Of a DNA stretch of 64,000 nucleotides, positions 61,801 through 64,000 are shown in pieces. Each line of letters begins with the position of its first letter. The first letter of the stretch is position 1. Origin of the DNA: Leptasterias polaris (taxonomy: Eukaryota; Echinodermata; Asteroidea; Forcipulatida; Asteriidae); contig JAZGTN010000046.1 of NCBI GenBank assembly GCA_037783415.1, positions 3,788,501 to 3,852,500 of the forward strand. Reading direction: 5' to 3'. Below the pieces are notes generated by a model. That model did no database searches, had not been told where the DNA came from, and was given only the letters and a program-made list of their open reading frames with translations. Made by a program: the position numbers and the translations under genes.

Positions 61801-63271
61801 TTCGATCGTGCACGGAGTGGTTACACACGTGCGCCCTGCAGCTGTGCCTTGAATGTAGGCCCTCAGTGCGCGCACGCCTTTACCGCCATGGGAAAACAAT
61901 TTACAGCATCTATAGCATGGTGCTTACTCTGCAGTTCATTTCCGTTGTATTAAACGCTGTAGAATAGGGTTCGCAACATGATGAAACTGGTATCATGTTA
62001 TTCCAAGCGTAAAGCTATAATCAGCGTGACTGGAAACCATTGCAAAATCAATGCGGGTTTCGTGCGTTGGATCGTACAGGCGGGAGGAATGCTCGATCCT
62101 GGATCATTAAAATAGACTCAAACCAAAGAAGTAGGCTACTCGAAACTTTGGATAAAACTGTTTACTGGTAAATAATTTGTTTTACACGTTGTTCAAAATA
62201 TTTTGAAGGAAATGGGCAAAAAAAAGGGAAAATGTGTGGTGGTCGGAAAAAGAAAAAATTCTGCGAGTGCCGGTCGGGGAATCATGAGTGCCGGTCGGGT
62301 TTTCCGGCACCGACCACCGTGGGCAGAACCCTGACATAGGGATGTGTTTTCCGCATTTTGGGTGTTCTTGCTGCATAAAACTGAACATATCTTATCTGTC
62401 AATACTAGTCATGTTATTGGAGCCTGCGCTGTCTCCCAACCACCCCACCCCCAGTCAGAAGATCTTTTCTGGAAATAACTAATAATACCTCCACTCTACC
62501 AATAGATCCGATGTTCCCATCTGCTTCAGATGGAAAAAGGGGTTTAGAAATTCTACATGGATGTAAAATGTCTTTCACTTCAGAGGTTTTGCTTACAGTA
62601 CATTTGCTAAAACAAATGCTATACTCGAGCATTCTTCACTTGCAGAGCAAACTTTTGCACTAAGCCTGTAAGCAGAGAACGGTAACCGTATTAAGCACTA
62701 AATGCTGTGGTAAGCAAACCATCAATGTATACTCACCAGGTGATTGTACGATGAAATTCGCAAGGAACAAATCCAGCTCCCTGACGCTCACACTGATATG
62801 GTGTGGCTGCACACACAGCATGGGATTTGAACAGTTCATTGACTTTAATAACCTCTCCCCATCCGTACTCTCCAACGGTATGGCTTTAAAAAGCACCACC
62901 ATCACTAAGTCCAGCCGCCACACCTTATCGGCCTGCCTTAGACAGTCTATACGCCGTATCTTTCCTTTCTGATCGGGGTTGCTCAGTATGCACATGGCCG
63001 GCTTCTTCCCGGTCACGCTGAGCACAAAGTCCTCGCGGTACTCCGGCCGGATGTCCTTACGCAGTTTGGCGAGCAGTCGCGAGGCCCACTTCTTCTTGAC
63101 TTCGGGCTTGTCATTGGCAAGCTCCTCCTTGGATTGACGTTCCTCGAGGGGGGTCATGCGCTTCTCGTGCTTCTTGAAGTATTTACGCTTCCGCGCTTGC
63201 AGATTGAACCAGATGTACGAGAAAGATTTGACGTAAGGCAGCACTGCCTCAATGAAGGGGTGAAACTCATC
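19783..63271 (-). CDS. NFI: Nuclear factor I (CTF/NFI) transcription factor, eleven exons, complete except the short first coding exon
   Basis: NFI proteins bind TTGGC(N5)GCCAA as dimers in the nucleus and regulate transcription. On the minus strand the exons are 63271-62737, 56928-56857, 48638-48552, 43539-43255, 42156-41950, 37900-37740, 36855-36660, 28246-28080, 27347-27179, 21232-21185 and 19862-19783. They total 2007 bp and join in frame to 668 codons plus TAG. All introns are GT-AG. Residues 1-178 are the NFI DNA-binding domain: [49 protein letters not shown] and [19 protein letters not shown] are near-identical to vertebrate NFIA/B/C/X. The family's four conserved cysteines fall at 94, 110, 147 and 153. 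Downstream, a Ser-rich transactivation region, an FVQLVC block and [14 protein letters not shown] match vertebrate NFI in order. The first exon, only about 9 codons in one vertebrate form (ending LTQ before DEF), is not identified. I cannot assign orthology to one of the four vertebrate paralogues; invertebrates usually have a single NFI gene. Confidence 0.97.
20190..20612. mobile_element. Palindromic MITE
   Basis: The ends CTGGTACACTGACTTGC and CAAGGCACTGTACCAGAC are inverted. The inner arms (AGACTTGGAGATAATTGC, CACGTGGTCC, CAAGCTTT against AAAGCTTGCATGGAACCATG, then TCTTTAGTCTG) also pair. It shares arms with the hairpin at 31762-32118. A short SINE-tail piece (GCGCTGTATAAGAGGCCAC) is inserted near 20300. 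Confidence 0.7.
20815..20930. mobile_element. Inverted half-copy of the adjacent palindromic MITE
   Basis: The reverse complement matches 20320-20430 over about 100 bp (GGACCACGTGACGTAGCAAT, CTCCAAGTCTGAGGAACTC). The two copies form a second, larger inverted repeat in NFI intron RNA. Confidence 0.75.
21185..21232 (-). CDS. NFI: NFI 48-bp small exon
   Basis: 48 bp, phase 1 at both ends, peptide [15 protein letters not shown]. The acceptor is CTTTTGCCAG and the donor is AATG|GTAAGT. It is predicted only from splice signals and frame fit; skipping it leaves the frame intact. It could be a cassette exon or, less likely, a false call. Confidence 0.6.
21605..21745 (+). mobile_element. Half-copy of the AAATTAGTTAGTGGCCTG element
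   Basis: Matches 8575-8680 over more than 100 bp (CCAAAAGGACCTGTGGTATA, AGTGGCCTGACGTTTCGACC, AGCAGAGTCTTTCTC). The right end is missing. Confidence 0.75.
22200..22300. repeat. Repeat with CGTCTTATC / GCGCCTTATCTG words
   Basis: The reverse complement is shared with about 50985-51090 (TTTCCTGC, AAGAC, CTTTCAAAG, TGCGCCTTATCTG). There are two diverged copies, both in NFI introns. Confidence 0.55.
22434..22796. mobile_element. TTAA-flanked MITE, complete
   Basis: 363 bp with ends AGGCACTGGACACCTTTGGT and its inverse ACCAATAGTGTCCAGTGCCT, flanked by TTAA at 22430-22433 and 22797-22800. The TTAA target and AGG/CCT ends fit a piggyBac- or Kolobok-type non-autonomous element. It is the same family as 28810-29177 and 35723-36093. 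Confidence 0.85.
23125..23310 (-). repeat. Third copy of the GATTCTGCAGAAAG repeat
   Basis: Inverted relative to the two copies in SASS6 (6815-7420): GGGAGATTTTGTACAACAAT, then AGAGATTGGTCTATTTTCAG. Class unknown. Confidence 0.65.
23302..23456. mobile_element. 155-bp palindromic MITE with CCAAT and GC boxes
   Basis: The left arm CGATCCATTAAGCCCCGCC ... GACCAATCACAGCCGCGAAA and the right arm TTTCGCGGTTGTGATTGGTC ... GGGCGTGGCTTAATGGATCG are nearly perfect inverted copies. The loop is about 25 bp. Confidence 0.85.
23651..23774. mobile_element. MITE of the ATTTCATGGCTCTGCTTACCG family
   Basis: The ends AATTTCATGGCTCTGC and GCAGAGCCATGACATTGGGC are inverted. Related copies lie at 33559-33800, 59014-59271 and 61217-61328. 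Confidence 0.75.
24320..24512 (+). mobile_element. SINE body and tail (head missing)
   Basis: Carries GGGTAGAGGTTGATATTGTG, CTCCCCAGGGAGCTGAGAAA, GTAAAGTGCATTGAGACG, GGCGCTATATAATAACTAG and (TTA)n. This is the same body as 1631-1978 and 11489-11722. Confidence 0.85.
24648..24722. other. tRNA-like B-box hairpin (two opposed tRNA 3' halves)
   Basis: GACCAGAGCAGAATTTGAAC and AACGACCTC are followed 20 bp later by their inverse GAGGTCGTT and GGTTCAAATCCCCCTCTAGTC. Each arm is the TΨC arm of a tRNA-like sequence that is also present at 61555-61632. Confidence 0.7.
24782..25125. mobile_element. TTAA-flanked MITE, second subfamily
   Basis: 344 bp, starting AGGTATTATACAGGATTGGC and ending ACCAATAGTGTACAGGGCCT, with TTAA at 24778-24781 and 25126-25129. 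The interior shares ACATGAAATAACAAACCTGTG with the first subfamily. Confidence 0.8.
25325..25675. mobile_element. Member of the GGTATACC/GTCTGTACATTTTTGG MITE family
   Basis: Carries AAGGGTCTGTACATTTTTGG, GTACAAAGCATTTTGAG, GAGAAACGTTTCTCAGATTG and CGCTCCGGTTTTTCG. The same word order is found in the element inside the 4.2-kb inverted arms (44810-45181). Confidence 0.6.
25676..27178. other. NFI intron; microsatellites and a G15 tract
   Basis: Holds (AAT)n at 26275-26295, a run of 15 G at 26588-26602, GTT/TTTG-rich low complexity at 26760-27000 and a SINE-tail fragment at about 27030-27115 (AAAGCACCTTGATCTAGC). No gene was seen. Confidence 0.5.
27179..27347 (-). CDS. NFI: NFI exon with Ser/Thr-Pro repeats
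   Basis: 169 bp, phase 0 to 1, peptide from [16 protein letters not shown] through [14 protein letters not shown] to [10 protein letters not shown]. The acceptor is TGCCTTCTTTCAG and the donor is TCTG|GTAAGA. Repeated S/T-P pairs suggest proline-directed kinase sites. I do not recognise this block in vertebrate NFI; frame and splice sites support it. Confidence 0.8.
27348..28079 (-). other. NFI intron, no element recognised
   Basis: A 732-bp intron between two in-frame exons. Ordinary AT-rich sequence. Confidence 0.7.
28080..28246 (-). CDS. NFI: NFI Ser-rich exon
   Basis: 167 bp, phase 1 to 0, peptide from [15 protein letters not shown] through [15 protein letters not shown] to HAHQPQ. The acceptor is ATGCTTCCCCCAG and the donor is CAG|GTGTGT. 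Rich in Ser and Pro, consistent with the NFI transactivation region. Confidence 0.82.
28784..29341. mobile_element. GGGCCC-ended MITE split by a nested TTAA element
   Basis: The left end GGGCCCAAATTCATAGAGCT and the right end AGCTTTATGAAATTGGGCCC are inverted. The interior is interrupted by a TTAA-type element. It is related to the intact copies at 55025-55217 and 61013-61205. Confidence 0.8.
28810..29177. mobile_element. TTAA-type MITE nested in a GGGCCC MITE
   Basis: TTAA at 28806-28809, then AGGCACTGAACACGTTTGG; the interior is collinear with 22434-22796. The right end is degraded (GTACAGTGC) and lacks its TTAA. Confidence 0.8.
29690..30070. mobile_element. 381-bp near-perfect hairpin MITE with TTAA duplication
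   Basis: The arms meet near 29880 (GGGAGTCAAATTTTTGACTCCC). The ends AGGGACACATTGCCTTGGAT and ATCCAAGGCAACGTGTCCCT are inverted, flanked by TTAA at 29686-29689 and 30071-30074. Almost the whole element is one stem. Confidence 0.92.
30075..31185. other. NFI intron, no element recognised
   Basis: AT-rich intron with no open frame or repeat that I can support, apart from short GTACAT runs near 30725. Confidence 0.5.
31188..31262 (-). tRNA. tRNA-like sequence, probably a SINE head or pseudogene
   Basis: On the minus strand: GGGGAAGTGGTTAGACTGCA (A-box-like), then GACTTGCAATC and GCGAGTTCGAATCCGGCC (B-box). The possible anticodon-loop reading CTTGCAA gives TGC, but the anticodon stem does not pair well and no acceptor stem is evident. 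It is unlikely to be a functional tRNA gene. Confidence 0.35.
31762..32118. mobile_element. Palindromic MITE, second copy of the 20.2-kb family
   Basis: The ends AGCCATTTGCGATTTGAATA and ATTCAAATCTAATTCGCAAA are inverted, with TGTCTGGTA and TACCAGACA inside them. The interior carries CAAGCTTTTG and CAAAAGCTTGCC as in 20190-20612. Confidence 0.75.
32345..32556 (+). repeat. ~100-bp tandem duplication with mimic splice sites
   Basis: Two copies of TTTCTAATTTTCTCCTCAG followed by about 30 bp and CATGATGGTAAGTTTTGAAC, then GAGAGTGTAATTCTACTTC. On the minus strand both copies encode [12 protein letters not shown] in an 83-codon open frame, which I do not take as a gene. Confidence 0.8.
32557..33557. 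other. NFI intron; fragment of a GGGCACTTCC repeat, AT-rich
   Basis: At 32620-32750 is a repeat piece (CAAAGGGCACTTCC, AGTCTATGGGAAA, GGCACCAAGGCCAAG) also seen inverted near 49020-49150 and at 61360-61450. AT microsatellite occupies 32990-33060. Confidence 0.5.
33559..33800. mobile_element. Truncated MITE of the TCATGGCTCTGCTTACCG family
   Basis: Starts CCCCATTTCATGGCTCTGC; the interior AGTAACGTGGACTACGCA and GGAATTCCCTGCTTC is collinear with 59014-59271. The right end is lost. Confidence 0.7.
33801..35692. other. NFI intron; repeat fragments
   Basis: Contains a fragment of the GGTATACC family at about 34060-34210 and two direct copies of a 71-bp segment at about 34780-34925 (GCCTCTGGGAATATGAAAGA). 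A short inverted pair about the TTACGCA word lies at 35385-35525 (TTTCACGTAACTTTACGCAA, then ACGCAGTTGTGTAAAGTTTC). No gene. Confidence 0.45.
35723..36093. mobile_element. TTAA-type MITE inserted in the 18-bp array
   Basis: 371 bp, AGGCACTGAACATGTTTGG to CCAAATGTGTTCAGTGTCT, with TTAA at 35719-35722 and 36094-36097. The array unit contains GGCTTAATC, which supplies the TTAA target. Confidence 0.88.
36258..36395. mobile_element. Short MITE inserted in the 18-bp array
   Basis: GCGCCCAAATTGGCGGCTAC and CTACGACTA pair with TAGTCGTAGCC and CCGCCAATTCAGATGTGGCC. A related copy lies at 37517-37675 (AATTGGCGGCTACAGC). Confidence 0.75.
36660..36855 (-). CDS. NFI: NFI poly-proline exon ([14 protein letters not shown])
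   Basis: 196 bp, phase 0 to 1. The peptide begins [18 protein letters not shown], contains [14 protein letters not shown] and ends TTTSSQ plus one base. The poly-Pro block is essentially identical to that of vertebrate NFI proteins, where it lies in the proline-rich transactivation domain. The acceptor is TTATCTCCAAG and the donor is CAAG|GTAAGT. Confidence 0.95.
36999..37260 (+). repeat. G-rich ~20-bp array in an 884-bp NFI intron
   Basis: Degenerate tandem units of GTTGGGAGTTGGGCTAGGGG with telomere-like GGGTTAGGGG variants. The + strand has dozens of GGG triplets (G-quadruplex potential); the transcript is CCCUARCCC-rich. The array ends about 145 nt upstream of the acceptor of the poly-Pro exon. 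Confidence 0.9.
37517..37675. mobile_element. Second copy of the TTGGCGGCTAC MITE
   Basis: Left GTGAATTGGCGGCTACAGC and right GTAGCCGCTACAATTCAGAC pair imperfectly. The central TTGCTAAGG is also found in the copy at 36258-36395. Confidence 0.65.
37740..37900 (-). CDS. NFI: NFI exon with FVQLVC block
   Basis: 161 bp, phase 1 to 0, peptide from [16 protein letters not shown] through [20 protein letters not shown] to [10 protein letters not shown]. The vertebrate equivalent reads RYHPQETLKEFVQLVC. The acceptor is TTCTATCATACAG and the donor is GTG|GTAAGT. Confidence 0.93.
37901..38595. other. NFI intron; no element recognised
   Basis: CpG-poor AT-rich intron with a short inverted pair (GAGCCTCGACT near 38008, CGAGGCTCTACACGC near 38125), possibly remnant MITE ends. 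Confidence 0.4.
38596..38796. mobile_element. Hairpin repeat with CTTGCGGGTACAACCA ends
   Basis: The left CTTGCGGGTACAACCATTTG and the right CATGGTTGTACCTGCAAG are inverted. The arms continue through AAAATCTCTTTT and AGGAGGAGTCTTGGCTC. A fragment of the same end lies at 39315-39335. Confidence 0.8.
38797..39432. other. NFI intron, no element recognised
   Basis: AT-rich intron; only the CTTGCGGGTACAACCATG end fragment near 39315 is identifiable. Confidence 0.5.
39433..40041 (+). mobile_element. 609-bp CAGGG-ended DNA element, copy 1
   Basis: Ends CAGGGTTCTGCCCA and TGGGCAGAACCCTG, with a 6-bp target duplication CATATG at 39427-39432 and 40042-40047. Collinear and nearly identical to 61732-62333. 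No transposase frame, so non-autonomous. A hAT group with 6-bp duplications or another 6-bp superfamily are options. Confidence 0.9.
40048..41949. other. NFI intron; mostly unrecognised
   Basis: AT-rich. An end-like word (AAAGCCCGGTTCATACTTTG) lies near 41769. An internal duplication around 40795-40920 (TTTTGCTTTTACTGTTG) is present. No gene. Confidence 0.4.
41950..42156 (-). CDS. NFI: NFI Ser/Thr/Pro-rich exon
   Basis: 207 bp, phase 1 at both ends, peptide from [17 protein letters not shown] through [20 protein letters not shown] to LPQTVEYK. The acceptor is TGTTTCTTTTCAG and the donor is [18 protein letters not shown] resembles a SUMO consensus (ΨKxE at VEPKIEG is close but not exact); not proven. 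Skipping keeps the frame. Confidence 0.85.
42180..42800. mobile_element. Fragments of the GTGGCCTGACGTTTCGACC element around microsatellites
   Basis: Left fragment 42180-42290 (CCTGACGTTTCAACCCT) and right fragment about 42740-42790 (GAGAAGCAGAAAGCATTTAG) match the ends of 8589-8830. They are separated by (ATT)n at 42293-42317 and a long AT-rich stretch. Confidence 0.6.
42935..43105. mobile_element. Half-copy of the GGTATACC MITE family
   Basis: CATTCCTTGGAAGGAAATAG, CTCAAAATGTTATACACTA, CAGCTGCAGTGCTTCTTAC and ACCAAAGGACGTATACCC run in the family's order. Confidence 0.65.
43255..43539 (-). CDS. NFI: NFI exon ([13 protein letters not shown] region)
   Basis: 285 bp, phase 1 at both ends, peptide from [20 protein letters not shown] through [14 protein letters not shown] and [19 protein letters not shown] to [11 protein letters not shown]. 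It aligns with vertebrate NFI SLSDLESSSYY, TKRLKS and SGWHEVEPG blocks. The acceptor is CGTGTTTTCAG and the donor is CCTG|GTATGT. Confidence 0.95.
43985..44277 (-). mobile_element. SINE (tRNA-like head family), left part of a copy split by a 4.2-kb insertion
   Basis: Matches 5080-5385 in the same orientation (GTAGGCATGGGTATCATCCA, GAACCCACACTCTGCTGCTG, GAACCAGACCACTTG). It stops at CACTTG; the missing head resumes at 48499 with CACTTGGCCATGACACGCCA. Confidence 0.9.
44310..44560. repeat. CGATCGAT-type subterminal array, left arm
   Basis: Short degenerate units (CGATCGATCGATG, CGATCGGTTGAAAA, GAGCGATCGGTTGAAAAAGA) fill the outer 280 bp of the left arm. The right-arm counterpart at about 48165-48460 has extra units (CGATCGATGGAAAAG repeated). 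Confidence 0.9.
44810..45181. mobile_element. TTAA MITE nested in the left arm
   Basis: TTAA at 44806-44809 and 45182-45185; ends AGGTGCTGTATACGTTTGG and GTCATACAGACTCT. The mirror copy lies in the right arm at about 47543-47919 with the same flanks, so both derive from one insertion. Confidence 0.85.
46735..46926 (-). pseudogene. Possible integrase/transposase remnant in the element core
   Basis: On the minus strand a 63-codon frame starts [21 protein letters not shown] and soon decays. The pattern R.SVR.S(M/L)RR(V/I)DP.G resembles, from memory, the stretch just before the DDE core in a family of eukaryotic integrase-like transposases. No catalytic residues are visible. Recognition is tentative. 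Confidence 0.35.
48499..48521 (-). mobile_element. SINE head separated from its body by the 4.2-kb insertion
   Basis: CACTTGGCCATGACACGCCA continues the SINE that stops at 44277; compare CGCTCGGCCACGACACGCCA at 5366-5385. Confidence 0.85.
48552..48638 (-). CDS. NFI: NFI exon ([16 protein letters not shown])
   Basis: 87 bp, phase 1 at both ends, peptide [12 protein letters not shown], then [16 protein letters not shown]. It aligns with vertebrate FVTSGVFSVTELVRVSQ. The acceptor is TTTTTATTTTGATAG; an alternative in-frame AG 15 bp downstream (GTGACAG) would remove five residues. The donor is CAAG|GTATGA, 54 bp from the edge of the 4.2-kb element. Confidence 0.93.
48640..49469. other. NFI intron; TACATGTA-rich stretch and repeat fragment
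   Basis: Many TACATGTAC words occur at 48695-48880, and an inverted fragment of the GGGCACTTCC repeat lies at 49020-49150. No gene. Confidence 0.5.
49470..50197. mobile_element. 728-bp DNA element with AAGCCC(G/T)TTCACACGAG ends, CpG-rich
   Basis: Left AAGCCCGTTTCACACGAG and right CTCGTGTGAAAGGGCTT are inverted and flanked by TA. GTCGTGTGAAA recurs internally. The 94-codon open frame in it (from 49697) shows no known domain. Confidence 0.75.
50215..50530 (+). repeat. ~90-bp direct duplication around a repeat fragment
   Basis: GACTGCTC..CACAG, GGTGCCA(C/G)TCACTGTTGG, GGTCATTGTGTTGGTACAGG occur at 50209-50290 and again at 50433-50525. Between them is a fragment of the TTAA-type repeat (TTTTTTCTAGGTTTTCAGAT). 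Confidence 0.8.
50985..51090. repeat. Second copy of the GCGCCTTATCTG repeat
   Basis: Inverted relative to 22200-22300 (CCAGATAAGGCGCACCAG, CTTTGAAAGTTAGATAAG). Confidence 0.55.
51175..51522. mobile_element. TTAA-type MITE, diverged
   Basis: Ends AAGGGTTTGTACAACATTGG and CCAATGTTTTACACACCCTTT; interior ATGAAATAACAAACCTGTGAA. The right side is followed by TTTAA, and the left TTAA is lost. Confidence 0.7.
51908..52497. mobile_element. TTAA-type MITE carrying a nested CpG-rich MITE
   Basis: Starts after TTAA (51904-51907) with AGGTCTTTTACAGAATTGGT and ends near CCAATCCTGTATTAA. The middle is interrupted at 52107-52330 by another element. Confidence 0.7.
52107..52330. mobile_element. CpG-rich MITE nested in a TTAA element
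   Basis: ATAGATAGGTTGCAATATGA ... CCATCTTTACGGGCAA pairs with TTGCCCGTAAAGATGG ... CTGGGAACTATCTAT. The interior is rich in GCGTGACGC-like words, in contrast to the AT-rich host. Confidence 0.8.
52500..53195. other. NFI intron; two poly-G tracts
   Basis: G runs lie at 52686-52706 (21) and 52851-52863 (13). No gene or repeat family recognised. Confidence 0.6.
53198..53430 (+). repeat. Irregular tandem repeat, three copies
   Basis: ATCTCTTGTTCAAAATCCA(T/C)CATCATGGAGTATTGGGCGGG starts at about 53198, 53274 and 53378, separated by copies of AAGACGCACTTAATAATCAG. Spacing differs (about 76 and 104 bp). The third copy ends in G12. Confidence 0.88.
53828..54275 (+). repeat. Diverged ~110-bp tandem repeat, about five units
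   Basis: The phrase TTAAAGGTGCAATCTGGTC, then CAATTGGATGCATCAA, CCTTTGACC and CATGAGAAAATG recurs at about 53833, 53928 (short), 53973, 54083 and 54194. Confidence 0.8.
54775..55835. repeat. 18-bp tandem array (GGCAATGACCAGGGGCAT)
   Basis: More than 35 degenerate 18-bp units. They are interrupted by a 193-bp MITE at 55025-55217, with a higher-order duplication of about 130 bp (the segment with ATATTGATGCAATAACAAGA at about 55275 and 55415). It stays open in several frames on both strands (up to 201 codons), which is a by-product of the period. Confidence 0.95.
55025..55217. mobile_element. 193-bp GGGCCC-ended MITE inside the 18-bp array
   Basis: Ends GGGCCCAATTTCATAAAGCT and GCTTTATGAAATTGGGCCC. 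It interrupts the array between ATGACC and AGGGGC. It is highly similar, at equal length, to 61013-61205. Confidence 0.9.
55840..56856 (-). other. NFI intron; no element recognised
   Basis: Ordinary intron sequence with incidental open frames at 56.17-56.56 kb on both strands; none has a recognisable domain. Confidence 0.55.
56857..56928 (-). CDS. NFI: NFI exon ([20 protein letters not shown])
   Basis: 72 bp, phase 1 at both ends, peptide [20 protein letters not shown], then WHNP. It is Ser-rich and sits where vertebrate NFI has the variable exon after the DNA-binding domain. The acceptor is CTCCTTTTGCAG and the donor is CCAC|GTAAGT. Skipping keeps the frame. Confidence 0.85.
56929..58112. 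other. NFI intron; SINE fragment, otherwise unrecognised
   Basis: At about 57070-57165 is a minus-strand SINE fragment (TTTACAAGGTGCTGCGGC, CACCGGGGTGAAGTGTACTG) matching part of 59739-60157. A short inverted word pair (CGCGGCTATGGC, GAGCCGCTAATTTG) lies at 57870-57900. Confidence 0.5.
58113..58858. mobile_element. 746-bp DNA element with ATAGACTGTGCAAGTCTCGCGCG ends
   Basis: The left and right ends (about 26 bp) are nearly perfect inverted repeats. The right half is CpG-rich (GCGTCAGCG, CGTCACGCG, CACGCGTCTGCG). No transposase frame was seen, and no clear target duplication. Confidence 0.85.
59014..59271. mobile_element. MITE of the GGCTCTGCTTAC family, nearly complete
   Basis: Collinear with 33559-33800 (CTTACGATCACCGTTCTCCG, AGTAACGTGGACTACGCA, GGAATTCCCTGCTTC) and ends GAGCCATGAAATTAGGCCC. 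Confidence 0.75.
59739..60157 (+). mobile_element. Full-length SINE with class II tRNA-like head and (ATT)n tail
   Basis: Head: GACCCAGAGCGGATAAGAGC, long variable arm CTCTGGTG ... GCAGAG and B-box GGGTTCGAATCCC. Body: ACTTAACCACATGCTTCGTC, AAGAACCCAGTGCACTTATC and CACCTTGTAAACCATTACAT. Tail: AAAGCGCTATATAAGAACTG, then ATTATT. A poly-T run (59723-59737) precedes it. Confidence 0.93.
60214..60398 (-). mobile_element. SINE fragment opposed to the preceding SINE
   Basis: Minus orientation: the B-box inverse GGGACTCGAACCCACACTCTG near 60375 and the body CAAGGTGCTGCGGCCCAATC. It lies 60 bp from an opposite-strand SINE with shared head and body. Confidence 0.85.
61013..61205. mobile_element. 193-bp GGGCCC-ended MITE, second copy
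   Basis: Same length as 55025-55217 and differing at only scattered positions. Confidence 0.9.
61217..61328. mobile_element. Short MITE of the GGCTCTGCTTACCG family
   Basis: CAATTGTTATGGCTCTGCTT, ACCGCGAAATTCC pair with GGAATGCTGCGC-like and GCGGTAAGCGAAGCCATGAA. It lies 11 bp from the preceding MITE. Confidence 0.75.
61555..61632 (-). tRNA. tRNA-like sequence, probably SINE or pseudogene
   Basis: On the minus strand: CAGTTGGTAGAGTGCCGGCA (A-box), GTCAATCCGGAGGTCG, then TTGGTTCAAATCCCGCTCTAGTC (B-box and T-arm). An anticodon stem of about four pairs is possible (CCGG/CCGG). The same T-arm is duplicated head to head at 24648-24722. No complete acceptor stem or CCA context supports a working gene. 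Confidence 0.4.
61732..62333 (+). mobile_element. 602-bp CAGGG-ended DNA element, copy 2
   Basis: Ends CAGGGTTCTGCCCA and TGGGCAGAACCCTG, with target duplication ACATAG at 61726-61731 and 62334-62339. Same orientation as, and nearly identical to, 39433-40041. Confidence 0.92.
62737..63271 (-). CDS. NFI: NFI DNA-binding domain exon
   Basis: 535 bp, phase 0 to 1, 178 codons. The equivalent human exon is 532 bp. It starts [20 protein letters not shown]. It contains [118 protein letters not shown] and ends VQSP plus one base. Cys 94, 110, 147 and 153 are the family's conserved set. The acceptor is TTATTCCCGCCCTCAG and the donor is CCTG|GTGAGT. Confidence 0.99.
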
Positions 63272-64000
63272 CTGAGGGCGGGAATAAAAGGAACATAAAC
63301 TCAATCATAATTCAGAATTTTTCTCAATAAGCCAAGTAAAAATTTAACCGCAGATTGCAGCCTCGCTACCATGGGCAGCGCGCCGTAACACCCGCTAACT
63401 CCGCGTACGTCTCTAACCCCTGGAAGGGAAACACTAAAAATCAACGCTGATTGGCTTACCAAAATTGACTGCTCTGCGTCCACACTTGTTAAAAACTTTT
63501 GATCGCTTGTAGGCGCTTGTCGGGCGCTTAGTACGCGCGTGTAAAAATGCACGTATTTCGACGCAATACATTTCAAATGAATCATGTTTTTATATGGGCA
63601 CCCTAAACTGCATACAGTTAAATGTATCAAAAGATTGAAAAAGAATGAGAGGGGGCCAGTTGCTCTATGACTTGTGCGTCCTTTGACAGCGTGCTCTGCG
63701 TAGTCTCTAACACAGAATGGATCAACCACAGAGGTAATTAAAATATCCCATATATTTGGATATTTCAAAGTCACACTTCCAGGGGGATATAATCGAGCGA
63801 TGTATTCTGGGGAAGAAAACAACATGGCGCCCGGCGATATCGTACACCACTGGGAACGAGGTTGTGCAGATTGTATCCCAGCGTTGTATCCCTTAACAGA
63901 AGTCCGCTGGCCAAATGCAAGTTAAAACACCAGAGGACCAGTAAAAATTCACTCCAAGTGGTCTGGCTGGCTAGTTCAGTGTTGAAAAGCATCCCTATTT
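63272..64000 (-). other. NFI upstream intron; CpG-enriched 63360-63900
   Basis: No exon matching the short NFI N-terminus was found. CpGs cluster at 63380-63560 (GCAGCGCGCCG, CGCGTACGTC, AGTACGCGCG). A 174-codon minus-strand frame here has no recognised domain. It could be an internal promoter or a diverged transposon. Confidence 0.4.

Noticed and set aside
63301..63825. 174-codon minus-strand frame upstream of the NFI DNA-binding exon
   Set aside because: No similarity to NFI N-termini, ends in intron sequence before the acceptor, and CpG-rich composition explains the scarcity of stops.

Overview
This is animal nuclear DNA: AT-rich, intron-dense and packed with interspersed repeats. It holds two genes arranged tail to tail, plus many short inverted-repeat DNA transposon derivatives and tRNA-derived SINEs. 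The repeat vocabulary (SINEs with a tRNA-Leu/Ser-like head and an (ATT)n tail, and TTAA-flanked and GGGCCC-ended MITEs) together with metazoan NFI and SAS-6 proteins suggests a deuterostome. An echinoderm, probably a sea star, is my best guess from memory of similar repeats; no search was run.

Region 1 (294-10644, + strand) is the 3' part of a SAS-6 gene (SASS6, the centriole cartwheel protein). Ten exons join in one frame with canonical splice sites and encode the last 395 residues: a long coiled coil, the VINWLNKQVNE motif and a low-complexity tail. The N-terminal head domain lies to the left of the window. A 34-bp minisatellite starts at the donor of the first visible exon and repeats that donor 16 times.

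Region 2 (10.7-19.8 kb) lies between the two 3' ends and has no convincing gene. It holds a SINE, MITEs, two short LTR-leader-like fragments and poly-G tracts. Part of it is probably the 3' UTR of the second gene.

Region 3 (19783-63271, - strand) is a single Nuclear Factor I gene (CTF/NFI family). Eleven exons, from the DNA-binding domain to the stop codon, join in frame to give 668 residues. The very short first coding exon was not found and is probably to the right of the window. Introns make up more than 95% of the span. They carry two 18-bp tandem arrays, a C-rich (on the transcript) array beside the poly-proline exon, hairpin MITEs, SINEs and two recent 0.6-kb elements. They also carry a 4.2-kb transposon-like element with inverted arms of about 1.45 kb, inserted into a SINE with a 6-bp target duplication.

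The two genes have no known joint function: one acts in centriole assembly, the other in transcription. The most unusual structures are the splice-donor minisatellite in SASS6, the 4.2-kb palindromic element in NFI, and the fact that all ten long poly-G tracts lie on one strand.
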